Assembly: GCF_010500215.1 (NCBI RefSeq) | Contig: NZ_JAAGOY010000004.1 | Coordinates: forward strand, 434,001 to 498,000 | DNA: 64,000 nucleotides | Source of the DNA: Aliiroseovarius sp. PrR006 | GTDB taxonomy: Bacteria; Pseudomonadota; Alphaproteobacteria; Rhodobacterales; Rhodobacteraceae | Direction of reading: 5' to 3' | Shown here: positions 18,212 to 27,644 of the stretch, piece after piece | How positions within the stretch are numbered: position 1 is the first letter of the stretch | Layout of the letters: each line of letters begins with the position of its first letter | Translations under genes and position numbers: made by a program | The notes under the pieces: generated by a model | The model's input: only the letters and a program-made list of their open reading frames with translations | What the model was told of the DNA's origin: nothing | The model's database searches: none

Positions 18212-19075
18212 TTACAGCTCTTCTTCGCGCGACATGGTGCCGACGACGCGGCCCAAATCGCCTGACAAGCGTAAATAGACCGCGTCAAAAGCCGCAAACA
18301 GCGCATGATTCAGCGCTTGCCCTGCTGGCGTTTCAGAAAATGCGACATAGCGATCCAGTGCGGTGCTGTCGATGGGCGCATAGGCCGTGTGCAGATAGGC
18401 AAAGATCCATTCCGTGGTGTCGCTCCGGATGTCCGCCTCTTGCGACCAGACATGGGTCAGGATGTCTTGCTCGCTCATCTGCCCCAACGCTTCGGGCAAG
18501 GCTTGATTCAGCGTGTTCAGAAAAACATAGTTCGAATTGAGCGCGCCCATGACGTTCAGTTCGATCAGGTCATTCAGATCAACATAGTACCGGATGGTGT
18601 CGTCCAGAGTGTCTGACGTGTCCCCTTGCAGCCAACGATCGCGGGCAAGCTGTTCGAACTCCAAATCCAGAAACGCACGGCGCGCCGCGATCTCGTTCCG
18701 GATGATCTGTTGCATCTCCACGCTCTCGTAAAATTCGCAAAGCGCCACGACATGGTCCTGCGCCAGTTCGTGCTCGAATTGCGCATGCAATTCACCCTGC
18801 AGCGTCTTTTCGTCATAGATGGCCTGAAGCGCGCCTTCCCACCGCGGGCCACCGTCATGCCCCAGAAGATCCATATCCGAGTCCAACGCCATGGCCAGAC
18901 CTTCATCATGCAGGATCGAAACCATCTCTGGCATGCCCAGAAGATTCCAAAGATCCTCAAATCGCTCTTTGTCCGACCGCTGGGTTTGATCCGACGCAAT
19001 TGCAGCGCCCACAGTGAGTACGCACAGCAATAATGCCGCGCCAGCGCGCCGCAGTGTTTGGAAAAACAAGGTCAC
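18212..19075 (-). CDS. DUF2059-like exported protein (second of a pair)
   Basis: A 287-residue protein with a signal peptide (LLLCVLTVGAAIA, cleavage near ASDQ). Helical DUF2059-like blocks are ALCEFYESVEMQQII (residues about 117-131) and VAFSETPAGQALNHALFAAFDAVY near the C terminus. Function is unknown; family members are small secreted or periplasmic proteins. Its ATG overlaps the stop of the upstream paralogue by four bases. No transmembrane anchor or catalytic motif is visible. Confidence 0.75.
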   Translation of the reverse strand: MTLFFQTLRRAGAALLLCVLTVGAAIASDQTQRSDKERFEDLWNLLGMPEMVSILHDEGLAMALDSDMDLLGHDGGPRWEGALQAIYDEKTLQGELHAQFEHELAQDHVVALCEFYESVEMQQIIRNEIAARRAFLDLEFEQLARDRWLQGDTSDTLDDTIRYYVDLNDLIELNVMGALNSNYVFLNTLNQALPEALGQMSEQDILTHVWSQEADIRSDTTEWIFAYLHTAYAPIDSTALDRYVAFSETPAGQALNHALFAAFDAVYLRLSGDLGRVVGTMSREEEL

Positions 19076-19893
19076 AGCTCGGTCTCGGGCGCAAGTTCGT
19101 CAAGCCGGCTGGCCATTGTTTCATAGCGATTTGCCATAATCTCGAACTGGACGGCATTCAATATCTCATAGACCTGCCCCATACGCGGGTCTTGCAGCGC
19201 CGCCAGATAGTCGATCAGGTCCGCCTCATCAATGGCGCGATAGGCATAGGCATTCGCCACCAACGAGTTCTCTTCGATCCCTTCGCGCATCAGATCGGAT
19301 TGGCTTTGCAGAATGCCGCGCAAATCATCCTCGTCCAGTTCCAGATCGCTGGCGCCTGCCGCCATCGCGGCCATCAAATAGCGAACCTGAATTTCGATGA
19401 GCGAACGGATCGCAACATCGGTCGAGCCAATTGCATCCCCCATCGCCTTGTAAAGCTGAACACGTAGATCGCCACTTTCCAGAAGCTCGGCCACAATCTC
19501 GGCGCCTTCGGTGTATTTCACCGCGTCATCCGTCATATGGCTTTCGTTCTCGACCTCGACCAGCCGTTGTCCCAAGGGGCTTTCGTAGAACGCCATGCCG
19601 TGATCCAGAACGTCCTGCGGCAAAACGGCGACCAGCATTTCGATGGCATCTTCGACCATTGCGTCAGGTTCGAACACCTCGCGGGCCAGCTCCTGCCATT
19701 GTCGCCCAAACACTTCGGGGTCTTCCCCAGTCATTCCCGGCCCAGCCATCGCGCCCAGTTGGATCGATTCAATCGCGACATCAAACCCGGTGATCTTCAG
19801 AAAGGATCGGATTTGATCTTCGTCGCTGGCAAATGCGCTTGTCGCGGTCACGACAAGTGCCGCTGTAAAAGCTATTAATCTTTTTACTATCAT
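19072..19893 (-). CDS. DUF2059-like exported protein (first of a pair)
   Basis: A 273-residue protein. The start is placed at ATG 19893 because a signal peptide (LIAFTAALVVTATSAFA) follows immediately; the frame is open up to 19974. The MAFYESPLGQRLVEVEN block (residues about 108-124) is the DUF2059 signature. It resembles the coupled downstream protein in length and layout, so they may form a heteromer or be diverged duplicates. Role unknown. Confidence 0.77.
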   Translation of the reverse strand: MIVKRLIAFTAALVVTATSAFASDEDQIRSFLKITGFDVAIESIQLGAMAGPGMTGEDPEVFGRQWQELAREVFEPDAMVEDAIEMLVAVLPQDVLDHGMAFYESPLGQRLVEVENESHMTDDAVKYTEGAEIVAELLESGDLRVQLYKAMGDAIGSTDVAIRSLIEIQVRYLMAAMAAGASDLELDEDDLRGILQSQSDLMREGIEENSLVANAYAYRAIDEADLIDYLAALQDPRMGQVYEILNAVQFEIMANRYETMASRLDELAPETEL

Positions 19894-20012
19894 AGGCTTA
19901 TATATGTTTTCCAACAGTGCTGTTGCCCCAAGACTAGCGCCGGGCACTGCCCTTGCCAAGTTGTTGCCGATCACGTTTTCCCCAGCATTTTGAAAATAGG
20001 TGAAAAAAGTGG

Positions 20013-20041
20013 TTGCACATGCCGCGCGGTCGAATTATCTC
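20013..20041 (+). promoter_or_regulatory. Promoter of tRNA-Ser
   Basis: TTGCAC and TATCTC with a 17-base spacer, 20 bases ahead of the mature tRNA 5' end and preceded by an A-rich tract (GAAAAAAG) that could act as an UP element. Confidence 0.65.
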
Positions 20042-20060
20042 CCCCTCCACAGACCCCCGC

Positions 20061-20150
20061 GGAGAGGTGCCGGAGTGGTCGAACGGGGCGGTCTCGAAAA
20101 CCGTTGTGGGTGCAAGCCCACCCAGGGTTCGAATCCCTGTCTCTCCGCCA
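20061..20150 (+). tRNA. tRNA-Ser (anticodon CGA)
   Basis: A 90-base class II tRNA with encoded CCA. The acceptor GGAGAGG pairs with TCTCTCC (one G-T), discriminator G. The anticodon loop CTCGAAA on stem GCGGT/ACCGT gives CGA, decoding UCG. The variable arm hairpin is TGTGGGTGCAAGCCCACCC and the T arm contains GGTTCGAATCC. Confidence 0.97.
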
Positions 20151-20235
20151 CTTACCCTTACTTTAAAGGGTAAAGGCCAGCCAATAGCTTCACCCGACAT
20201 GCTATCACATTACGTACACAGGCGGGCACTGTGAC

Positions 20236-20859
20236 TTATGTCTCTTTCGGCTGCTTTATCCGCTGACGAATGGTTCCCGTAGAAAGACCCTGTCCCTTCC
20301 CCAGACGCGCCAGATAGTCCGCCATAGCTCGTTTGCTCAACGTCGGATTTTGCTTCCAAATTGCATTCGCGTTTTCCTGAACCTTTTCCACCAGTGTATC
20401 CGCCAGGTCTTGCCGTGCTTTGGCAATCTCTTTCGCAGCACAGCGTCCATTTGCGAGATTCTTAGAGGAAATTGCGCCTTGCGTTGCAAGTGCACCTACT
20501 TCTTGTTTGGTTGGATCTGCCACCGCGATGCAAGCAAGCATGCGTTCTTTGGCTTGCCCAAAAGCTATTGATGCAACGCGAAGACGGTCCGCATTGCGCG
20601 CTCTTACATCAAAGTCCTGCGCTTCTGACGACTGCAGTCCCCTCATGGCTGCAGACACACAAAGCGCTGACCTGACGACGAGGGTTGCACAGAAATACGA
20701 GCTGTGGCGTCCATAGGCCTTGGCGTCATCCCAGCTCTGAATGCCCGCGCCCTGAACAATCGCGATGCACTTCTTCACGAGCCATGCATCGGCGTCGAAA
20801 ATCTCTTCGGGGGGCGCTAGCTCGAAATTGGCCCACGAGTTGAGGGCGTTGCCCCTCAT
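20236..20859 (-). CDS. Hypothetical protein downstream of tRNA-Ser, HTH-like C terminus
   Basis: A 207-residue protein that I do not recognise. It is mostly helical. The C-terminal 45 residues (NPTLSKRAMADYLARLGKG, then STGTIRQRIKQPKE) look like a DNA-binding helix-turn-helix, as in plasmid- or phage-borne proteins. The frame stays open another 100 bases upstream, to a stop at 20962-20964, with basic residues but no ATG or GTG, so the N terminus may be incomplete or may begin at an unusual codon. Position next to a tRNA suggests acquired DNA, but no integrase is present. Confidence 0.5.
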   Translation of the reverse strand: MRGNALNSWANFELAPPEEIFDADAWLVKKCIAIVQGAGIQSWDDAKAYGRHSSYFCATLVVRSALCVSAAMRGLQSSEAQDFDVRARNADRLRVASIAFGQAKERMLACIAVADPTKQEVGALATQGAISSKNLANGRCAAKEIAKARQDLADTLVEKVQENANAIWKQNPTLSKRAMADYLARLGKGQGLSTGTIRQRIKQPKET

Positions 20860-21241
20860 TCCAGTACCGCCCTTGCCACGCCTTGTGAGGCGCGCGCCAG
20901 AAAACCGTGCACAGCGCGGGTGGTTTTTCGCCCTGATCCGGCGTGTTTCAGATGCTTTAATTCAAAACGCGAACGCTCTTCGACAAATCCTGGCATCGCA
21001 CACCCATTTAAATCCCCATCTAAAAGAATAGCTAAATTTGCGACGCATTTCTATGCGTAGCGCAAGTTGCGTATCTTCCGCACGAGTGAACAGTGGGTAA
21101 GTAAACGGCGGAGGAACATACTAGAACCTTGATTTCAGGCTGTATTCATCCGCCACAGACACGCAGCACAATTCATTTCTCGGAGGCGTTTTCAGAGCAG
21201 TATTTTCGCTGCGACGAGAGATGTTGGGGCTGACTAGACAC
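20860..21241. other. Gene-free stretch between the orphan gene and phoB
   Basis: About 380 bases without a supportable gene. The left 100 bases extend the open frame of the orphan gene. The middle is AT-rich, with GGCGGAGGAAC near 21110 but no start codon after it. At the right, GGGCTGA/TCAGCCC (21227-21248) forms a hairpin over the phoB stop, without a T tract. It may be the scar of an excised or decayed element. Confidence 0.4.
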
Positions 21242-21931
21242 TCAGCCCAGAGCGTACCCGGTGCCCCGCACCGTACGCAAAGGGTCATCGCCCCCATTGC
21301 GGCACAGCGCTTTGCGCAGGCGTCCCACGTGGACATCCACGGTGCGCGTATCCACATAGACATCACGCCCCCAGACGCGATCCAAAAGCTGCTCGCGGCT
21401 CCAGACCCGGCCGGGTTTTTCCATCAATGTGGTCAGCAGACGGAATTCGGTCGGGCCAAGCTTCACCGGCACCCCCGCCCGTGTGACGCGATGGCTTTCG
21501 CCGTCCAGCACGATGTCTGAATATTCCAGCTTTTGCCCTACGGCCACCGGACGGGTGCGGCGCAGCTGAGTGCGGATGCGCGCCATAAGTTCGCCCACCG
21601 AATAGGGTTTGACCACATAGTCATCGGCCCCTGTTTCCAAGCCGCGCACGCGATCCACCTCTTCCGAGCGCGCGGATAGCATGATCACCGGAATGGCGCG
21701 GGTTTCCTTGCGGCTTTTGATCTGGCGACAAATCTCGATCCCCGAGACACCGGGAAGCATCCAGTCCAGAAGGATCATATCGGGCATGACCTCGTCTATC
21801 AGGATCAGCGCGTCATCGCCGTTTTCGGCCAGAGTGACATCATAGCCTTCGGACGTCAGGTTATAGCGCAGAATTTCGCGCTGCGCTGGTTCGTCTTCCA
21901 CCAGCAGCACGCATGGCTTGTCCGTGGTCAT
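21242..21931 (-). CDS. phoB: Phosphate regulon response regulator PhoB
   Basis: A 229-residue OmpR/PhoB-type regulator. The receiver domain has the acidic pair in LLVEDEPAQRE, phospho-acceptor Asp in MILLDWMLPGVSG and the conserved Lys in VVKPYSVGEL. The C-terminal winged helix includes EFRLLTTLMEKPGRVWSREQ and a VDVHVGRLRKAL recognition region. It activates Pho-box promoters when phosphate is scarce. It is last in the pst operon, its ATG overlapping the phoU stop. Confidence 0.97.
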   Translation of the reverse strand: MTTDKPCVLLVEDEPAQREILRYNLTSEGYDVTLAENGDDALILIDEVMPDMILLDWMLPGVSGIEICRQIKSRKETRAIPVIMLSARSEEVDRVRGLETGADDYVVKPYSVGELMARIRTQLRRTRPVAVGQKLEYSDIVLDGESHRVTRAGVPVKLGPTEFRLLTTLMEKPGRVWSREQLLDRVWGRDVYVDTRTVDVHVGRLRKALCRNGGDDPLRTVRGTGYALG

Positions 21932-22659
21932 GCCTCGGCCTCGTCTTCGCCTTCATCCGGCAATTCATAGTTGGCCGAGTTACCCTTCGGACGCGCTTCG
22001 TCCGGCAGTTCACCGCTGACCAGATAAATCACCTGATCCGCAATCGAGGTTACATGGTCTCCCATACGCTCGATATTCTTGGCGATGAAATGCAGGTGCA
22101 TGCAGGATGAGATGTTGCGCGGGTCTTCCATCATGAAGGTCAGGAACTCGCGGAACAACGCGTTATACATCTGGTCCACTTCCAGATCGCGGTGACGCAC
22201 ATCCTGTGCCAGTTCCTCGTCCCGGCGGATATAAGCATCCAGTGCATCCGTCAGCATCAGGCGCACTTCGCTCGCCATCCGTTTGATCGCACCCGAGGCA
22301 CCGTCAATCGGTTGCATATGCACCAGAACCGTGGTCCGCTTGGCCATATTCTTGGCATAGTCACCGATGCGTTCGAGGTTCGCGGCCACTTTCATCACCG
22401 TCAGGACGGTGCGCAGGTCCGAGGCGATCGGCTGACGAAGCGCAAGCACGCGGGCGCATTCTTCCTGAATTTGCATATCCAGCGCGTCGATCTTCTTGTC
22501 GGCACGACGGACTTCCTCGGCCAGCTCTTCGTCGCGGCGTTTCAAGGATTTTGCGCCTTCGCGGATCGAGTCCTCGACCATGCCGCCCATCTTCATCAGG
22601 TGGGCTTGAATTTCTTCCAGATCGCGGTCGAAAGCGGATGCAATATGTTGATCAATCAT
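21928..22659 (-). CDS. phoU: Phosphate transport system regulator PhoU
   Basis: A 243-residue protein with two PhoU three-helix repeats: the first shows RIGDYAKNMAKR, the second NIERMGDHVTSIADQVIYL, the metal-binding helices. PhoU links the Pst transporter state to PhoR and curbs the Pho response when phosphate is plentiful. An acidic tail (LPDEGEDEAEA) ends the protein. AGGAGA precedes the ATG. It is coupled to phoB. Confidence 0.96.
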   Translation of the reverse strand: MIDQHIASAFDRDLEEIQAHLMKMGGMVEDSIREGAKSLKRRDEELAEEVRRADKKIDALDMQIQEECARVLALRQPIASDLRTVLTVMKVAANLERIGDYAKNMAKRTTVLVHMQPIDGASGAIKRMASEVRLMLTDALDAYIRRDEELAQDVRHRDLEVDQMYNALFREFLTFMMEDPRNISSCMHLHFIAKNIERMGDHVTSIADQVIYLVSGELPDEARPKGNSANYELPDEGEDEAEA

Positions 22660-22685
22660 GTCTTTTCTCCTGCCTGTATAAGGGC

Positions 22686-23483
<798 letters not shown>

Positions 23484-23497
23484 GTCTGCAGCCCTTG

Positions 23498-24862
23498 TTA
23501 CCAGCGGCGCTCGAAACGGCGGCGCAGAATGATTGCAATGATGTTCATGGTCATCAGGAAGACCAGAAGGATGATGATCCCGCCCCAGGCACGCTCATAA
23601 TACGCGGGGTCGGCGCGTTTTGCCCATTCATAGATCTGGGCCGGCATGGCCGAGTTCGGGGACATGAAACCTTCAATAATCCCGCCCGGATAGTTCGAAG
23701 CGATATAGCCCACCATCCCGATCAGAAGCAGCGGTGCGGTTTCACCAAGTGCCTGTGCCAAACCGATGATTGTGCCGGTCAGAATGCCCGGCATGGCCAG
23801 CGGCAGCACGTGGTGGAACACGGTTTGCATCTTCGAGGCACCGACACCCAGTGCAGCTTCGCGGATCGATGGTGGCACCGATTTCAGCGACGCGCGGGTC
23901 GAAATGATAATGGTCGGAAGCGTCATCAGGGTCAGCACCAGACCACCGACCAGCGGGGCCGATTGCGGCAGATGCGCGAACTGGATGAACACAGCCAGAC
24001 CCAGAATACCGAAGACGATCGACGGCACGGCGGCTAGGTTCGAGATATTCACCTCGATCAAATCCGTGATCCAGTTTTGCGGCGCGAACTCTTCCAGATA
24101 GATCGAGGCCGCAACCCCGATGGGCAGCGCACAGGCCAGCACAACCAGCATCATATAAAGACTGCCCAGCATCGAGACACCAATCCCCGCTTGCTCGGGC
24201 CGGCTTTCGGATGCATCCGCGCCGGTGATGAAGCCAAGGTTGAAGCTTTTCGCCACAACGCCCGCGCCTTTCAGCTGATCCACCACGTCCAGATGCACTG
24301 GCGTCAGGTTCTTGTCACGCGCAAGGCTTTCACGGGTCACGCGGTCTTTCAGATAGCCATCCACGCGGGACGACGCCAATAGGCGGAACTGGACGGTGTC
24401 ACCGATGCGATCCGGGTTGGCGATCACGAAGCGGCGCAGGTCGGCGGCGGCACCCGACGACAGCATTTTGCGCAGATCCTTGCCCTTGGCGAAGGGGTTG
24501 TCGACACCTGCTTCTTCCATCGCCGCTTTCAGCGCGTTTTCGATCAGAGGGTTGTACCCAAAGGTCGTGACTTTCTTGATCTTTTCGATGTCCCGCTCAC
24601 CGGTCTTGTCCAGCTTACTTTCCAAAAGCTCCACATCCAGCGTGATGAAGGTCTGCTGAAACGCGCCCACACCTTTGAAGAAGATCGACGTGATCAAGAC
24701 CACCAGGAACACCAAACCCACGGCAATCGCGGCAATGCCATAGGCGCGGAAGCGGGCTTCGGCAGCGTTACGTTTCTTGGTGCGCTGGTCCAGTTGCAGG
24801 ATCGAGCTTTTGGCGCGCGGCGTGCCCATTTCGGGGCCGCTCTGAAGGCTTGCGTCGCTCAT
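23498..24862 (-). CDS. pstA: Phosphate ABC transporter permease PstA
   Basis: A 454-residue inner-membrane permease, much longer than the roughly 296-residue E. coli protein. An extended N-terminal soluble part (about residues 60-190) lies between the first helix and the permease core. The core shows [26 protein letters not shown] and the EAA loop [21 protein letters not shown]. The extension is typical of alphaproteobacterial PstA. It is coupled to pstC by an ATGA overlap. Confidence 0.94.
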   Translation of the reverse strand: MSDASLQSGPEMGTPRAKSSILQLDQRTKKRNAAEARFRAYGIAAIAVGLVFLVVLITSIFFKGVGAFQQTFITLDVELLESKLDKTGERDIEKIKKVTTFGYNPLIENALKAAMEEAGVDNPFAKGKDLRKMLSSGAAADLRRFVIANPDRIGDTVQFRLLASSRVDGYLKDRVTRESLARDKNLTPVHLDVVDQLKGAGVVAKSFNLGFITGADASESRPEQAGIGVSMLGSLYMMLVVLACALPIGVAASIYLEEFAPQNWITDLIEVNISNLAAVPSIVFGILGLAVFIQFAHLPQSAPLVGGLVLTLMTLPTIIISTRASLKSVPPSIREAALGVGASKMQTVFHHVLPLAMPGILTGTIIGLAQALGETAPLLLIGMVGYIASNYPGGIIEGFMSPNSAMPAQIYEWAKRADPAYYERAWGGIIILLVFLMTMNIIAIILRRRFERRW

Positions 24863-26325
24863 TCGTATTGCTCCCGATATTTGCGCACGATGTAGAGCGC
24901 GAGAACGTTAAGACCCAAGGTCAGAAGGAACAGGGTCATGCCAAGTGCGAAGGCCACCAAGGCCTCGGGGCTGGCAAAATCGCTGTCGCCGGTCAGCTGG
25001 CTGACGATCTTGGCGGTCACGGTGGTCATGGCCTCGAACGGGTTCAGGTCCAGACGGGCCGCGGCCCCTGCCCCCATCACCACGATCATGGTCTCTCCGA
25101 TGGCACGCGATGCGGCCAACAGGATCGCACCCACGATGCCCGGCAGAGCGGCGGGCAGCACAACTTGTCTAACCGTTTCTGATTGCGTCGCGCCCAGCCC
25201 ATAGGATCCATCGCGCATCGCCTGCGGCACTGCGTTAATGATGTCATCGGACAAGGACGACACGAAGGGGATCAGCATGATGCCCATCACCAGACCGGCG
25301 GTCATGACCGAGCGTGCGCCCTGCATCCAGCCCAGCCCATCGGCACCGAAGAAGTTCACCAGCAGAGGGCCAACCACGGTCAGGGCAAACAGACCGTAAA
25401 CGATGGTCGGGATGCCTGCCAGAACCTCGAGCAAAGGTTTTGCGAAGGCGCGGGTTGCGCGGCTAGCATATTCCGACAGGTACACGGCGGCGAAAAGGCC
25501 GATGGGCACCGCGACCAGCAGAGCCACGATCGAAATATAAATCGTACCCCAAAGCAGCGGCAGAATACCCAGATGCTCGGACCCGCCACGGCCTTCCGGC
25601 GACCATGTCAGGCCGAACAAGAAATCGCTTGCGGGGAACATCCCAAAGAAAGTGATCGTGTTGAAGATCAGCGACAGAACGATGCCGATGGTGGTCAAGA
25701 TCGCGATGGAGGCAGCAGCGATCAGCAAGGCCTTCACGCCGCCTTCAACTGCGTTCCGGGCACGGAAGTCTCCGCGTGTCTTCAGCATTGCGGCAACGAA
25801 ACCGGCTGCAGCCACGATCAGCACGACGATGGTCATGAACAGGTTTCCGCTGGTGGTTTTGCTACGCATCTCTTGCGCCGCGTTCAGGACCGAGGGATCA
25901 ACATCGCTGCCAAGCGCCACGCCTACTTCGCCCAGCAAGGCGCGGACGTCCGTGGTCTCGGTGTTCAGCTGGCTTGCGCCTTCTGCAGACATCAGCCCTT
26001 GAGCAACAGCAACGTCCAAACCATCGGCCACGCGCTTTACGTCGCTCATGATCAGGTTCAGCTGACCGGCATCTTCGTAAAGCGCTGCAGGGATATGGGT
26101 CGACACCTGCGAACTGATCATCATGGGCTGGATGATTACCCATGCGCCCAAGACCAGAACGGCCGGCACAAAGGCCAGCATCGCAACGTTGAAACCATAA
26201 TAGTTGGGAAGCGAGTGAAGCAACCGCCGATCCCCTTGAACCGAGGATATGGCGCGACTTCGTCCCAGTATGAACCCCAAGGCGGCCAGCGCCAGGATGA
26301 TCACAAATAGCCAAAATGCAGACAT
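24859..26325 (-). CDS. pstC: Phosphate ABC transporter permease PstC
   Basis: A 488-residue permease, also enlarged compared with the approximately 320 residues of E. coli PstC. The N-terminal half holds two hydrophobic segments and a periplasmic-looking region. The core has SEYASRATRAFAKPLLEVLAGIPTIVYG and the EAA loop GSYGLGATQSETVRQVVLPAALPG. It forms the transmembrane channel with PstA. It follows pstS by 94 bases. Confidence 0.95.
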   Translation of the reverse strand: MSAFWLFVIILALAALGFILGRSRAISSVQGDRRLLHSLPNYYGFNVAMLAFVPAVLVLGAWVIIQPMMISSQVSTHIPAALYEDAGQLNLIMSDVKRVADGLDVAVAQGLMSAEGASQLNTETTDVRALLGEVGVALGSDVDPSVLNAAQEMRSKTTSGNLFMTIVVLIVAAAGFVAAMLKTRGDFRARNAVEGGVKALLIAAASIAILTTIGIVLSLIFNTITFFGMFPASDFLFGLTWSPEGRGGSEHLGILPLLWGTIYISIVALLVAVPIGLFAAVYLSEYASRATRAFAKPLLEVLAGIPTIVYGLFALTVVGPLLVNFFGADGLGWMQGARSVMTAGLVMGIMLIPFVSSLSDDIINAVPQAMRDGSYGLGATQSETVRQVVLPAALPGIVGAILLAASRAIGETMIVVMGAGAAARLDLNPFEAMTTVTAKIVSQLTGDSDFASPEALVAFALGMTLFLLTLGLNVLALYIVRKYREQYE

Positions 26326-26419
26326 TGAACGCTCTTGTAGCAGAGATGCAGATCTTTGCCCCGACCTGCGGAAAGGGTGTGGTGACGCAAGGCAATCTGC
26401 CCCGCGCCACCGAAGGGAT

Positions 26420-27472
26420 TTAGTTGGTCAGCACGTCTTCAGCGGCAACCATCGCTTGCGTCGCAGCCAGTTCCGGATCGGCAACCAGACCGTACTCAGC
26501 CAGCGGGCCGTCGGGGCCTGCAATCTCATCCGCAACGAAGAATTCAGCAAATTCCTTCAGGCCGGGGATCACACCGATATGGGCTTTCTTGATGTAGAAA
26601 TACAGCGGGCGCGAGACGGGGTATTCACCGGTTGCGATGCTCTCGGTCGAGGGTACGACACCCGACATGGTGGCAACATTCAGCGTGTCGGTGTTGTTTT
26701 CATAGAAAGCCAGACCGAAGATGCCGATGCCGTCTTTGTTGGCGTCGATCGAGGCCAGCGTCTCGGTGTAGTCGCCGTCGATATCAACCGATTTGCCGTC
26801 GGTGCGTACGTGGTAGCACATTTTCTTGGCGGCTTTGGCTTTGGCTTTGTCGGTGTCGCCTTCGGCAGTTGCCAGGAAGGCGTCGTAAGCGCCGGTGGCT
26901 TTACATCCAGCTTCCATCACCTTCACTTCAAACACTTCACGGGTCCCGTGCTTGGTGCCAGGGATGAAGGCGGCGATATCAACGGCCGGCAGGGCGGCGT
27001 TGAACTCGGCCCACTGGTTGTAGGTGTTGTCGATCAGCTTGCCGTCAACCATCACCTGAGCGCCCAGAGCGTTGTAGATGTCAGCCGGTTCAAAAGCCGA
27101 GAAGTCCGGGCCGTCGATCTGCGAGGCAAATACGATGCCATCATAACCGATGCGGACTTCGACAATGTCGGTCACGCCGGCTTCGGCACAGGCTTTGATT
27201 TCTTTGTCCTTGATGGCGCGCGATGCGTTGGCAATGTCGATGGTATTTTCGCCGACACCTTCACAGAAGCGCTTCAGACCAGCCGAGGAGCCGCCCGATT
27301 CTACAACCGGGGTCGGGAAGTCGAAGTTTTCGCCGAAAGCTTCAGCGACGATCGACGCGTATGGCAACACGGTCGAGGAACCAGCAACCTGCACCTGATC
27401 ACGGGCGGTAGCGGCAGTAGCGGAAACGGCAGCAATCGCCAGGGTCGAGGCGGTCAGTTTCACGAAGGACAT
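26420..27472 (-). CDS. pstS: Phosphate-binding protein PstS
   Basis: A 350-residue periplasmic protein. The start ATG 27472 follows CAGGAG and opens a signal peptide (MSFVKLTASTLAIAAVSA, cleavage near ATAARD). Phosphate-binding landmarks are QVAGSSTVLPYA, ESGGSSAGLKRFCEG and NASRAIKDKE. A longer frame from 27577 would run through the Pho box and has no signal-sequence logic. It is the first structural gene behind the Pho box and therefore likely strongly induced by phosphate starvation. Confidence 0.95.
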   Translation of the reverse strand: MSFVKLTASTLAIAAVSATAATARDQVQVAGSSTVLPYASIVAEAFGENFDFPTPVVESGGSSAGLKRFCEGVGENTIDIANASRAIKDKEIKACAEAGVTDIVEVRIGYDGIVFASQIDGPDFSAFEPADIYNALGAQVMVDGKLIDNTYNQWAEFNAALPAVDIAAFIPGTKHGTREVFEVKVMEAGCKATGAYDAFLATAEGDTDKAKAKAAKKMCYHVRTDGKSVDIDGDYTETLASIDANKDGIGIFGLAFYENNTDTLNVATMSGVVPSTESIATGEYPVSRPLYFYIKKAHIGVIPGLKEFAEFFVADEIAGPDGPLAEYGLVADPELAATQAMVAAEDVLTN

Positions 27473-27544
27473 GGATAACTCCTGTTTAATCATTGTGACG
27501 CCCCTTGGACGTCTAGGCGCTGTCCTAGCGCTGCTGATCAAAGC

Positions 27545-27577
27545 TTTTGTGAAAGTTATGTAACAGCCGTGTGACAA
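27545..27577 (-). promoter_or_regulatory. Pho box upstream of pstS (three 11-bp units)
   Basis: On the minus strand three consecutive 11-mers read TTGTCACACGG, CTGTTACATAA and CTTTCACAAAA, matching the PhoB consensus CTGTCATAAAT-like direct repeats in phase. They end 73 bases before the pstS start, so PhoB should activate pstSCAB-phoU-phoB from here. Confidence 0.85.
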
Positions 27578-27644
27578 ACGGCAAAATTCGTCAGAAAAAC
27601 TGAAAAACTAAGGGAAATTCACATCCGCGGAGGGTGTTTAATTG

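Noticed and set aside
20151-21241. Prophage or genomic island at tRNA-Ser
   Set aside because: No integrase, no duplication of the tRNA 3' end and only one orphan gene; kept as a remnant hypothesis only.
21227-21248. Terminator of phoB
   Set aside because: GGGCTGA/TCAGCCC pairs, but on the minus strand it has no T tract and it covers the stop codon.
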